From Nitrospirae bacterium RBG_13_39_12 (GTDB lineage: Bacteria > Nitrospirota > Thermodesulfovibrionia > Thermodesulfovibrionales > SM23-35), in contig MHEF01000111.1 in assembly GCA_001805125.1 (NCBI GenBank), forward strand, positions 1 to 19,093: DNA of 19,093 nt, written 5' to 3'. A program made the translations under genes and the position numbers. Of this stretch, positions 8,396-15,398 are shown in pieces. Every line of letters starts with the position of its first letter. Position 1 is the first letter of the stretch. Under the pieces are notes generated by a model that did not search any database, was not told the origin of the DNA, and saw only the letters and a program-made list of their open reading frames with translations.

Positions 8396-9775
8396 TTATT
8401 TAGGAAAGATTTTGCCGGGATTCAGTATTTTTTTAGGGTCGAATACCTTTTTTATGGACTCCATAATTTCGATCTCTTTTTTAGATATCTCCATTCCGAT
8501 ATAACGCGACTTTGTAAGCCCTATCCCATGCTCTCCGGAAATAGTCCCGCCCAGCGACAGGGTATCTTTAAAAACCTGCTCTACAAGTCTCAATCCTTTT
8601 TCATATTCCTCTTTATTGTTCTTGTCCACCATTATGTTTACATGTATATTTCCATCGCCTGCATGGCCGAAATTTACTATCTTTACACCACTTCTCTCTG
8701 AAAGCTTGCTCAAACGTCTCAGCATCTCAGATACCTTATTTCTGGGAACAACAATATCTTCATTTATCTTCGTAGGATTTATATTATAAAGGGCAGGCGA
8801 TACTGCACGTCTTGCAGCCCACAGGTCATTTCTCGCATCCTCATCCTCAGCCATCTCAATCTCTGCACCAAGACCCCGGCATATCTCGGATATCTTTTCT
8901 GCCTCTTTTGTTATCGCAGACGGATGTCCGTCTAATTCTACAAGTAAAATCGCCTCGACATTCTGAGGAAGCCCTATAGGTCTGTAATTCTCAACAGCTT
9001 TTATAGCTTCCCGGTCCATAAACTCGAGGGTCCTCGGGATAATCTTTGCAGATATAATCTTTGAGACTGCCTCGCCTGATGACTCAAGATTATTGAAAAT
9101 TGCAAGCAACGTTACAACTGATTCAGGCAGAGGGAGAACCTTCAGCCTTATCTTTGTAAATACTGACAAAGTTCCTTCCGAACCTACAAGGAGTCTCGCC
9201 AGATCATACCCCACAACACCCTTTGACGTTTTGACTCCAACGGTTATTATCTCGCCATTTGGAAGTACAGCCTCTATCTCCATTACATAGTCCCTTGTAA
9301 CACCGTATTTTAAAGCCCTGGGCCCGCCTGCGTTTTCTGCAACGTTCCCGCCTATGGTACAAAAATTCATGCTCGCAGGATCTGGTGGATAGAACAATCC
9401 TATACGCTCGATCTCACGCTGAAGTTTCCCATTTATTACGCCGGGTTCACATAAGACATTAAGATTTTCAGAGTCTGTCTCGAGTATCCTGTTCATTTTT
9501 TCAAAACTCAGGATTACTGCACCTTTTGCCGGAACAGCGCCGGCTGTCATGCCTGTACCGGCTCCACGCGGAACAACAGGAATGCCGTTTCCATAGGCAT
9601 ATTTCATTACCTTAACAACATCCTCTGTGTTATCAGGCCATATAACCGCTGAAGGAGATGACTCAAAACCAGATGCATCAAAGCTGTAGCATATTAAATC
9701 TTCCGGCTGTGTCGAGACCCTTATATCAGGTAATTTATCAGAGATTGTATTTGCTGCAGATTTGTTTGCTGACAT
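8396..9775 (-). CDS. glcD: FAD-linked oxidoreductase, GlcD / D-lactate dehydrogenase family
   Basis: This flavoprotein oxidises a 2-hydroxy acid such as glycolate or D-lactate; the exact substrate cannot be read from sequence. Its 459 residues match the family's usual length. The N-terminal FAD-binding (PCMH-type) domain shows VVPRGAGTGMTAGAVP (from about residue 68; pyrophosphate-binding loop), FYPPDPAS and CTIGGNVAENAGGPRALKYG (from residue 139). The C-terminal FAD-linked oxidase domain carries GHAGDGNIHVN (370-380) and GEHGIG (414-419), which supply the active-site and metal-binding residues of the family. It starts 5 nt after the smc stop, with GAGG inside the end of smc as a weak SD, so it is probably cotranscribed with smc. 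No glcE or glcF partner lies next to it, so it may act alone or with subunits encoded elsewhere. The symbol reflects family, not proven substrate. Confidence 0.88.
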   Translation of the reverse strand: MSANKSAANTISDKLPDIRVSTQPEDLICYSFDASGFESSPSAVIWPDNTEDVVKVMKYAYGNGIPVVPRGAGTGMTAGAVPAKGAVILSFEKMNRILETDSENLNVLCEPGVINGKLQREIERIGLFYPPDPASMNFCTIGGNVAENAGGPRALKYGVTRDYVMEIEAVLPNGEIITVGVKTSKGVVGYDLARLLVGSEGTLSVFTKIRLKVLPLPESVVTLLAIFNNLESSGEAVSKIISAKIIPRTLEFMDREAIKAVENYRPIGLPQNVEAILLVELDGHPSAITKEAEKISEICRGLGAEIEMAEDEDARNDLWAARRAVSPALYNINPTKINEDIVVPRNKVSEMLRRLSKLSERSGVKIVNFGHAGDGNIHVNIMVDKNNKEEYEKGLRLVEQVFKDTLSLGGTISGEHGIGLTKSRYIGMEISKKEIEIMESIKKVFDPKKILNPGKIFPK

Positions 9776-9780
9776 ATGAA

Positions 9781-12700
9781 TTAAGCCTCAACAAGTCTCA
9801 TGGACATTACCTTAGAGATGCCAGCCTCCTCCATAGTTATTCCGTATAAATAGTCAGCCGAACTCATAGTCGTTCTGTTATGAGTTACAACAATAAATTG
9901 TGTATCCTTAGAGAGTCCCTGTATCATCCTTGCAAATCTTTCTGTGTTCGCCTCATCCAACGGTGAATCTGCCTCATCAAGAATACAAAGAGGAGTCGGT
10001 TTTATTAAAAAACTGGCAAAAAGAAGGGACAACGCTGTAAGAGCCTTTTCTCCACCTGATAGAAGGTTTATATTCTGAAGTCTTTTACCCGGAGGCTGAG
10101 CTATTATATCAATACCGGTCTCAAGGATATTGTCTTCATCTGTCATGACCAGGTCAGCCCTTCCACCACCGAAAAGAACAAAGAATACCTCAGAGAATTT
10201 TATCTTTAATGCCTCAAAAGCTTCTCTGAGTTTTTTACGTGTGGTGATATTTATTCTGGTTATTGCCTCTTCAAGCTCAGCAATAGATCTGTTAAGGTCT
10301 TCCTGCTGATTAGTAAGAAATTCATACCGTATACGCAGTTCTTCATATTCTTCTAAAGTGCCAAGGTTTACAGGTCCGAGGTCCTGAACTTTTTCTTTAA
10401 GCTCGACGAGCCGATTTTCATCTTCTGTTGTAAGTGGTTCTATCTCAACAGTATCAAGCTCTGAACCGTAGTTCTGCCTCACGTTTTCACAAAGGTTTTC
10501 TAATTTCAACTTGTACTCTGTCCTGTTAATGTCAAGTTCAGATACTCTCTGTGAAAGTGAATTTATTTCATTCCTGAGAATCTTCAGCCCCTGTTCAGTT
10601 GCAAGCAGCTCATGATTTTCAGTATCTATAACATCTTTTCTCTCAGTTATTTCTGTCTTGAACCCATCCGCAACAGAAACCAGAGATTTTGTTTTTTCCT
10701 CATGCGTAGCCATTTCTGTTTCGCGCTGCAGGATACGGGACTTTATTGAAGAAATCTCAGCCGATAAGAACTCTTTTTTCTGGTCGTTAGCTGTTATATT
10801 TGTGTAAACAGTTTCCCTTTCTTTATTGATTGATTCTATTCTCTCTTTAAGAGATGCTATTGATAGTCTTATGTCAGTTACCTCTGCACGGTACACCTCG
10901 AGATCTGACCTTTTTTGTGTTATTTCCTCCTGAATTGACACTCCGTTTTTCTCCAATTCCACCTTCTTTAAATCCATTAACTGGAGTTCGGCGTCTTTTT
11001 CCCTGATTAGCTTTTCTATAGACTCTTTCTCATCAATTATCTGTTCCATCTCCATAATAAGGTAAGCAAGTTTTCTGCTTTTATGTTCCTTTTCCTCTCT
11101 GTTATTGTCAGCTGTTAGCCTCAAGAGTGAACATTCTCTTTCTGTATCCACAATATTGGATTCAATGCTTTTAAGCTCTGCTTCTTTTCTTTCAATCAGG
11201 TTGTGGATAGAACTTAATTCAGCCTGTGTATGATCTATCGCAGTCTTGTTTTTCCCGATGGCTTCCTCGAGTTCTCTAATCTCTCTTTTCTTCCTGAAAA
11301 CTTCTTTTACTCCACCCATGATAACCGCACCTGATGGTTCTATAACCTCTCCGTTAAGAGTCACAAAATATAAATTATGTCCTGCTGAAATTAAATTTAG
11401 GGCTGTTTTCAGGTCCTTGACTATAAAGATATTTTCAAACAGACTTCTGGCCACACCTGAGAATTCATCTTTAGTCCGTACAAAACTCAGTGCCCTGTCT
11501 ATAACTCCCTCGGGCACATCTATCTTCACATTACTAATGGCTGGAGTAACCGGTATGAATGCTGTTCTGTCTAAACCCTTTTCTTTTAATAACGATATGG
11601 CAACCTCAATGTCATCGAATGACGAGAGTATGAATGAGTTCACTTTGTCAGAAAGGGCACTCTCAATAGCTTTTTCATAATCATGTTCGATCTCAATAAC
11701 ATCTGAAATTGACTCAATCAGATTAAATTTCAAATCTTCTGAGAGCAGATCCTTTGTTGATCCATCAAATATAATTTCCCTCAGAGACTCAATACGTGAT
11801 GTGTATGATGCAAGCTCTTCTTTGAGTTTCGACAAGGTCTCCTTGAGACTCTCGATCCTGTTTCTGCTTACAGAGAGTTGATCTGCAATTATTCCTTTTT
11901 TCTCATTAAACTGTAACAGAGTGTTATTTTTCTCAAGAAGCGTTGACTCTAAATTCTTTAAAGAAGATTCCATATCGGCTAATGCGATCTTCAAATTCTC
12001 AGTATCTTTTACAGATGTTGCTTCACGCTGGTTCAGGCTTTCAAAAGAAGATTGAAGCCGGCTCTGATCATTTCTGAGACTGCTGAGTTCTTCTGTAATC
12101 CTGAATATTTCACGCCTTCTTTCCTCAAGCAGTTCCTCTTTCTGCACATGTTCTTCTTCCGTGGACCTCAGGAAATCGATTTTGTCCTTTAGCAGTTCTT
12201 TCATTTTTTCTATTTCTGACAAGAGCTCCGCTTCAATATTTTCCAGCTCTTTCTGTTTACTTAATAGCTCTTCTCCTCTTAAATTAAATTCTTTCTCCTG
12301 CTGATAAAGCTTAATAAGATATTCTTTGTGATTATCTCTCTCCGTCCTTGCAACTGCTATAATCTTTTCCAGTTCAGCAATCTCCTTCTCCAGGTTCTGG
12401 AACTTTATCTGTACTTGTTCCAGAATTTTTTCTTTTTCGAGGAGTTCAAGCCGTTTTGTCTCAGTTTCGTTTTCTGTCTTAGCAAGCTCCGCTCTTTTAA
12501 GAGAATCTTCCTCCCTTAATTTGGTGTACTCTGAAAGTATTTCCTCGAATGAATTTTTCAAGGCATGATAATCTTTTTTCGCAATCTTCAGTTCGATAAA
12601 ACGCAGTTCGGAAGAAAGCTTTTTATATTTCTCAGCTTTTTTAGCCAACCTGTCTATGAGGTTGATCTGTTTTTTTACCTCAGTGATGATATCATTTACT

Positions 12701-13293
12701 CTTTGCAGGTTTGTCCTGGATGATTCAAGTTTTGCCTGAGCTTCTTTCTTCCTGACATTATATTTCATAACTCCTGCTACTTCTTCAATTAAAAATCTTC
12801 TGTCCTGGGGCTTTGAGTTAAGTATTTCTGAAATTCTGTCCTGCTCAAGCACGGAATAGCTTTTCACTTCAAGGCCTGTATCTAGAAAAAGGTCTTTTAC
12901 ATCCTTTAGCCTGCACTGATTTTTGTTAAGTATATATTCACTGTCGCCGGACCTGTAAAGCCTTCTCGTAACTGATGCTATATCTGATGAGCCTTCCCCA
13001 TTTTCACTGGGGGAAGACTGCTGTGAGCCGTTTATCCCGGAAACAACCATGGTAACCTCTGCCATACCTCTGGGTCTTTTAGATACAGAACCATTAAAAA
13101 TAACCTCTTCCATTCTCTCGCCCCTGAGGCTCTTTGCGCTCTGCTCGCCGAGAACCCATCGGAAGGCATCGACAATATTACTCTTTCCGCAACCGTTTGG
13201 TCCGACAATACAGGTAACACCTGAATGAAAGTTAAATGTGGTTTTTTCTGCGAAGGATTTAAATCCTATTAACTCAATTTTATCAATATGCAT
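9781..13293 (-). CDS. smc: Chromosome segregation protein SMC
   Basis: SMC is an ATPase that compacts and segregates the chromosome, usually with ScpA and ScpB, neither of which is in this window. The 1170 residues match the bacterial SMC length. The N-terminal head has the Walker A motif GPNGCGKSN (31-39) followed by IVDAFRWVLGEQSAKSLRG. Long coiled coils run from about 165 to 510 and 665 to 1020, around a hinge (about 510-660, ending IEPSGAVIMGG). The C-terminal head has the signature LLSGGEKALTALSLLF (LSGGEK from about 1078) and the Walker B/D-loop LCILDEADSPLDEANTERF with D1106 and catalytic E1107. All ATPase motifs are intact. ATG 13293 is the only possible start, because an in-frame TAA lies two codons upstream; there is no good SD. 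A sigma70-type promoter lies immediately upstream, and glcD follows after 5 nt. Confidence 0.97.
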   Translation of the reverse strand: MHIDKIELIGFKSFAEKTTFNFHSGVTCIVGPNGCGKSNIVDAFRWVLGEQSAKSLRGERMEEVIFNGSVSKRPRGMAEVTMVVSGINGSQQSSPSENGEGSSDIASVTRRLYRSGDSEYILNKNQCRLKDVKDLFLDTGLEVKSYSVLEQDRISEILNSKPQDRRFLIEEVAGVMKYNVRKKEAQAKLESSRTNLQRVNDIITEVKKQINLIDRLAKKAEKYKKLSSELRFIELKIAKKDYHALKNSFEEILSEYTKLREEDSLKRAELAKTENETETKRLELLEKEKILEQVQIKFQNLEKEIAELEKIIAVARTERDNHKEYLIKLYQQEKEFNLRGEELLSKQKELENIEAELLSEIEKMKELLKDKIDFLRSTEEEHVQKEELLEERRREIFRITEELSSLRNDQSRLQSSFESLNQREATSVKDTENLKIALADMESSLKNLESTLLEKNNTLLQFNEKKGIIADQLSVSRNRIESLKETLSKLKEELASYTSRIESLREIIFDGSTKDLLSEDLKFNLIESISDVIEIEHDYEKAIESALSDKVNSFILSSFDDIEVAISLLKEKGLDRTAFIPVTPAISNVKIDVPEGVIDRALSFVRTKDEFSGVARSLFENIFIVKDLKTALNLISAGHNLYFVTLNGEVIEPSGAVIMGGVKEVFRKKREIRELEEAIGKNKTAIDHTQAELSSIHNLIERKEAELKSIESNIVDTERECSLLRLTADNNREEKEHKSRKLAYLIMEMEQIIDEKESIEKLIREKDAELQLMDLKKVELEKNGVSIQEEITQKRSDLEVYRAEVTDIRLSIASLKERIESINKERETVYTNITANDQKKEFLSAEISSIKSRILQRETEMATHEEKTKSLVSVADGFKTEITERKDVIDTENHELLATEQGLKILRNEINSLSQRVSELDINRTEYKLKLENLCENVRQNYGSELDTVEIEPLTTEDENRLVELKEKVQDLGPVNLGTLEEYEELRIRYEFLTNQQEDLNRSIAELEEAITRINITTRKKLREAFEALKIKFSEVFFVLFGGGRADLVMTDEDNILETGIDIIAQPPGKRLQNINLLSGGEKALTALSLLFASFLIKPTPLCILDEADSPLDEANTERFARMIQGLSKDTQFIVVTHNRTTMSSADYLYGITMEEAGISKVMSMRLVEA

Positions 13294-13307
13294 TTCTTAA
13301 TGTTAAT

Positions 13308-13336
13308 AATATAACTTATACCAATAATACTGACAA
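13308..13336 (-). promoter_or_regulatory. Sigma70-type promoter of smc
   Basis: On the minus strand TTGTCA (plus 13331-13336, 5/6 match) and TATATT (plus 13308-13313, 5/6 match) are separated by exactly 17 bp. The predicted start near 13301 leaves a leader of only about 8 nt before the smc ATG, in line with the lack of a Shine-Dalgarno there. Confidence 0.65.
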
Positions 13337-13563
13337 GAACTATTTGTGTGGTAACGGCATTTAAAATACTGAATAAAGATTAAGATTGATTCCATACGTG
13401 ATTGTGCATGGATATCCTCTTTTAAAAGGGATTTTCCAGATCTCCAACCCCTTAAAAAATAGACAGGAGAAAACTGATTAAAACACTTATTTAACCCATT
13501 TAAGCCCGCGGGGTTTGAAAAGCACCTTCATTGTTTTACTGTCTGTCCTTCAAAATGTTTCTG

Positions 13564-13572
13564 TGATAAAAT
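13564..13572 (+). promoter_or_regulatory. Candidate extended -10 element for the phosphatase gene
   Basis: TGA-TAAAAT fits an extended -10 (TGn plus a 5/6 match). No clear -35 box is seen 17 bp upstream. Transcription would start near 13579, about 48 nt before the proposed TTG start. Confidence 0.35.
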
Positions 13573-13626
13573 TCAGATTAAGTTAAACTATCAGCCTTAT
13601 GTACTGTAACAAAATAAGGGAGTAAT

Positions 13627-14619
13627 TTGCCTTTGTCACGGAAAAAGATATTTCTCCTTCTTATTTTTTTTCTTTTAGTTCTGTTCGTGTTTTATTATGC
13701 ATACTTCCATAAGAGGATAGATACTGTTGTAAAAGACAGGGTCTACCGAAGTTCCCAACCTTCAGTCGATTTTCTTGATAAAAACTTAAAAGAAAAGGGC
13801 ATTAAAACAATACTCAATCTGAGAGGAAGCTATAAAGACGATCAATGGTATATTAAAGAAAGAGAGATATCAAAAAAATATAATGTAAAACACTATGATA
13901 TTCAGCTACCCCCGCATGATCTGCCGGGATACAGCATGCTCATCAAAATACTGGACATATTATCAACATCTGAAAAGCCTGTCCTGATTCACTGTCTAAG
14001 AGGTGTCGACAGAACTGGAATGGTAAGTGCCCTAGCCTTAGCAATTGAATGTGATCCCCCTCTTTCTGAAGTAAAAAAGCAATTTTCATGGAGACATGGA
14101 GTTCTCCCGTTTCGTCGGTCAATAGGACCATATTTTTTTTCTATGTATGAGCAATGGCTGAATAAAACACAACGGACTCACAATAGGCACAATCTGATAT
14201 ACTGGATTACTCATGAATATGTTGATAACAAAGGCAATCTCGAATTCTGGATTGACCATGTAAACGGTAAAAAATTCGATAGAGACAATAAAATATTTAT
14301 ATCTGAAAATTCAAAACAGATATTGATAGATGGGTGGGCATTTGACGCCCGCAGAAACTCACCTGCAGAGGATTTATTTATAGTAATTGACAACAAAACT
14401 GCATTGAAAGCCAATTTTATTTTTAACAGACCAGACGTAGCAAGGTATTTCAGTCTTGGTGAAAAATATTACAAAAATTTCGTTGTTGGATGGAAGGTTG
14501 AGTTTGAAAGAAACACGATTACCGATGGATGCCATGAATTGTCACTAAAACTTGTCAGCAACTCAAAGCGTTGGGACATTACTACGGAAAACAAGTTTTG
14601 TCTCAAGAATAAATATTAA
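13627..14619 (+). CDS. Membrane-anchored tyrosine/dual-specificity phosphatase fused to an unassigned beta-rich domain
   Basis: The predicted role is removal of phosphate from tyrosine or a related substrate outside the cytoplasmic membrane. The 330-residue product has a basic N-terminus and one transmembrane segment (about 7-27). The Cys-phosphatase domain (about 30-180) contains VYRSSQPS, TILNLRGS and the P-loop IHCLRGVDRTG, with nucleophile C123 and phosphate-binding R129. D91 or D98 in DIQLPPHDLP could be the general acid. Residues about 185-330 form a second domain with ILIDGWAFDARRNSP, NRPDVARYFSLG, VGWKVEF and CHELSLKLVS. This pattern recalls beta-sandwich modules at the ends of some membrane glycosyltransferases, but that is memory-based inference. 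The start is TTG 13627, with AAGGGAG at 13616-13622; TTG 13633 is an alternative with 10-nt spacing. The gene stands alone on the plus strand between minus-strand smc and zapA. Confidence 0.8.
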   Translation: MPLSRKKIFLLLIFFLLVLFVFYYAYFHKRIDTVVKDRVYRSSQPSVDFLDKNLKEKGIKTILNLRGSYKDDQWYIKEREISKKYNVKHYDIQLPPHDLPGYSMLIKILDILSTSEKPVLIHCLRGVDRTGMVSALALAIECDPPLSEVKKQFSWRHGVLPFRRSIGPYFFSMYEQWLNKTQRTHNRHNLIYWITHEYVDNKGNLEFWIDHVNGKKFDRDNKIFISENSKQILIDGWAFDARRNSPAEDLFIVIDNKTALKANFIFNRPDVARYFSLGEKYYKNFVVGWKVEFERNTITDGCHELSLKLVSNSKRWDITTENKFCLKNKY

Positions 14620-14668
14620 CCCGGACTATTTACTAATTGAAAATCACAAACCGTGGAACGGATTTATC

Positions 14669-14696
14669 CCCGATCTCGAAAGCTTTCGGGTTTGGG
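14669..14696. repeat. Imperfect 28-bp palindrome between convergent genes
   Basis: The core CGAAAGCTTTCG (14677-14688) is a perfect 12-bp palindrome. Outward, CCCGATCT pairs with GGTTTGGG with only one true mismatch if G-T wobbles are allowed. It lies between the ends of the plus-strand phosphatase gene and minus-strand zapA. It could be a bidirectional stem terminator lacking a T-tract, or one copy of a dispersed REP-like repeat. The rest of 14620-14794 holds nothing I can assign. Confidence 0.45.
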
Positions 14697-14794
14697 AAAA
14701 GAACGAGCGATGATACTCCATACTCGGCGTATCTATAAAAATTGTGAAATTGGTGAAAAAGTCATAGAAGAGAGATAAGAGACTTATTACAAGC

Positions 14795-15061
14795 TTAATC
14801 AAACAATGCAGTCAGTGTCCTCGTCTTTTCATCTATATACTTATTCATCTCCTCCTGTTCATTCTTCAGTCTGAAGAGTTCATCTGCTATGTCCAGTGCA
14901 GTCAGGATGGATGCCTTTACAGGCGTAATGTTAGGTGACAAGTTATAGATTTCCTTAAGCTTATTATCAACATAGGAAGCAAGCTTTCTTATATGTTCTT
15001 CAGGAGCATCCCCTTTTATTGTATATCTCTGTCCTAAAATGTATACTTCTACGCTCCCCAT
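14795..15061 (-). CDS. zapA: Cell division protein ZapA
   Basis: ZapA binds FtsZ and cross-links protofilaments to stabilise the division ring at midcell. The 88-residue product has the family's two parts. The N-terminal alpha/beta domain carries VEVYILGQRYTIKGDAPEEH, and EHIRKLASYVDNKLKEI begins the helical segment. The C-terminal helix that forms the coiled coil has ASILTALDIADELFRLKNE, close to the family's conserved L-A-A-L-N-I-A-D-E-L pattern. The length fits short ZapA proteins. Its ATG is 6 nt downstream of the zapB-like stop; AAAAGG sits very close to the ATG, so translation probably relies on coupling to the upstream gene. No clear terminator follows. Confidence 0.9.
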   Translation of the reverse strand: MGSVEVYILGQRYTIKGDAPEEHIRKLASYVDNKLKEIYNLSPNITPVKASILTALDIADELFRLKNEQEEMNKYIDEKTRTLTALFD

Positions 15062-15067
15062 AGCCTT

Positions 15068-15289
15068 TTACTCTATTTCTATCGTCTCAAGCTCAGTCAG
15101 TAACCCTTCAATCTGGCTTTTTACCGAGTTTTTTTCTGACTTGAGATGGTCAATCTCCTGATTCCTCTCATTTAACAGGGTTTCAAGTTCTTTTATCCTT
15201 TTCTCCATAAATACCCTTTCTTCCTTAAGAGCCTTGACCCTCTCAATTGTTGCTGCAATTTTATCTTCGAGAATCTTAAGTTTTTCCAA
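15068..15289 (-). CDS. zapB: ZapB-like coiled-coil cell division protein (TTG start)
   Basis: This is a small, almost entirely coiled-coil protein of about 73 residues (LEKLKILEDKIAATIERV..., then KRIKELETLLNERNQEIDHL). It lies directly upstream of zapA, the usual position for ZapB-like proteins that link the Zap network to the Z ring. The symbol rests on architecture and context, since coiled coils cannot be assigned by sequence alone. The start is TTG 15289: a near-perfect SD, AAAGGAGGT (plus 15297-15305), lies 8 nt upstream. A longer in-frame version from ATG 15367 would have 99 residues, but that ATG has no SD and overlaps the TATAAT box of the promoter, so it would lie upstream of the transcription start. 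The extra N-terminal residues are also not coiled-coil. Confidence 0.72.
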   Translation of the reverse strand: MEKLKILEDKIAATIERVKALKEERVFMEKRIKELETLLNERNQEIDHLKSEKNSVKSQIEGLLTELETIEIE

Positions 15290-15365
15290 TGGCGTAACCT
15301 CCTTTCTTATACCTGAAGAATTATCAATAACCTGGTTGTCATCAAAGAGGGTCTTCTTCGAAACC

Positions 15366-15395
15366 ATTATATAAAATAACAGAAGATTAAGTTAA
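15366..15395 (-). promoter_or_regulatory. Promoter of the zapB-like/zapA pair
   Basis: On the minus strand a consensus TATAAT (plus 15366-15371) is preceded 18 bp upstream by TTAACT (plus 15390-15395; 4/6 match). The -35 box begins 4 nt after the slt stop codon. Transcription would start near 15359, giving the TTG-started zapB-like gene a leader of about 70 nt. Confidence 0.55.
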
Positions 15396-15398
15396 AGT

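Larger units (their letters stand above)
13294..13626. other. Divergent intergenic region between smc and the phosphatase gene
   Basis: These 333 bp separate the divergent smc and phosphatase genes and contain promoters for both directions. Short symmetric elements are also present: TCCAT/ATGGA around an imperfect stem near 13395-13415, a CTTTTAAAAG palindrome near 13420, and CCCGCGGG at 13505-13512 flanked by AACCC and GGGTT. None is followed by a T-run. I see no gene; the longest open stretches are short and lack ribosome sites. Confidence 0.6.

Noticed and set aside
11246..11680. 144-codon open frame antisense to smc
   Set aside because: It lies opposite the intact SMC hinge, has no plausible ribosome site and its translation is shaped by the codons of smc.
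14620..14794. Possible 6S RNA downstream of zapA
   Set aside because: 6S RNA often follows zapA, but the minus-strand sequence here shows no long closing stem around a central bubble. The only strong symmetry is the local 28-bp palindrome.
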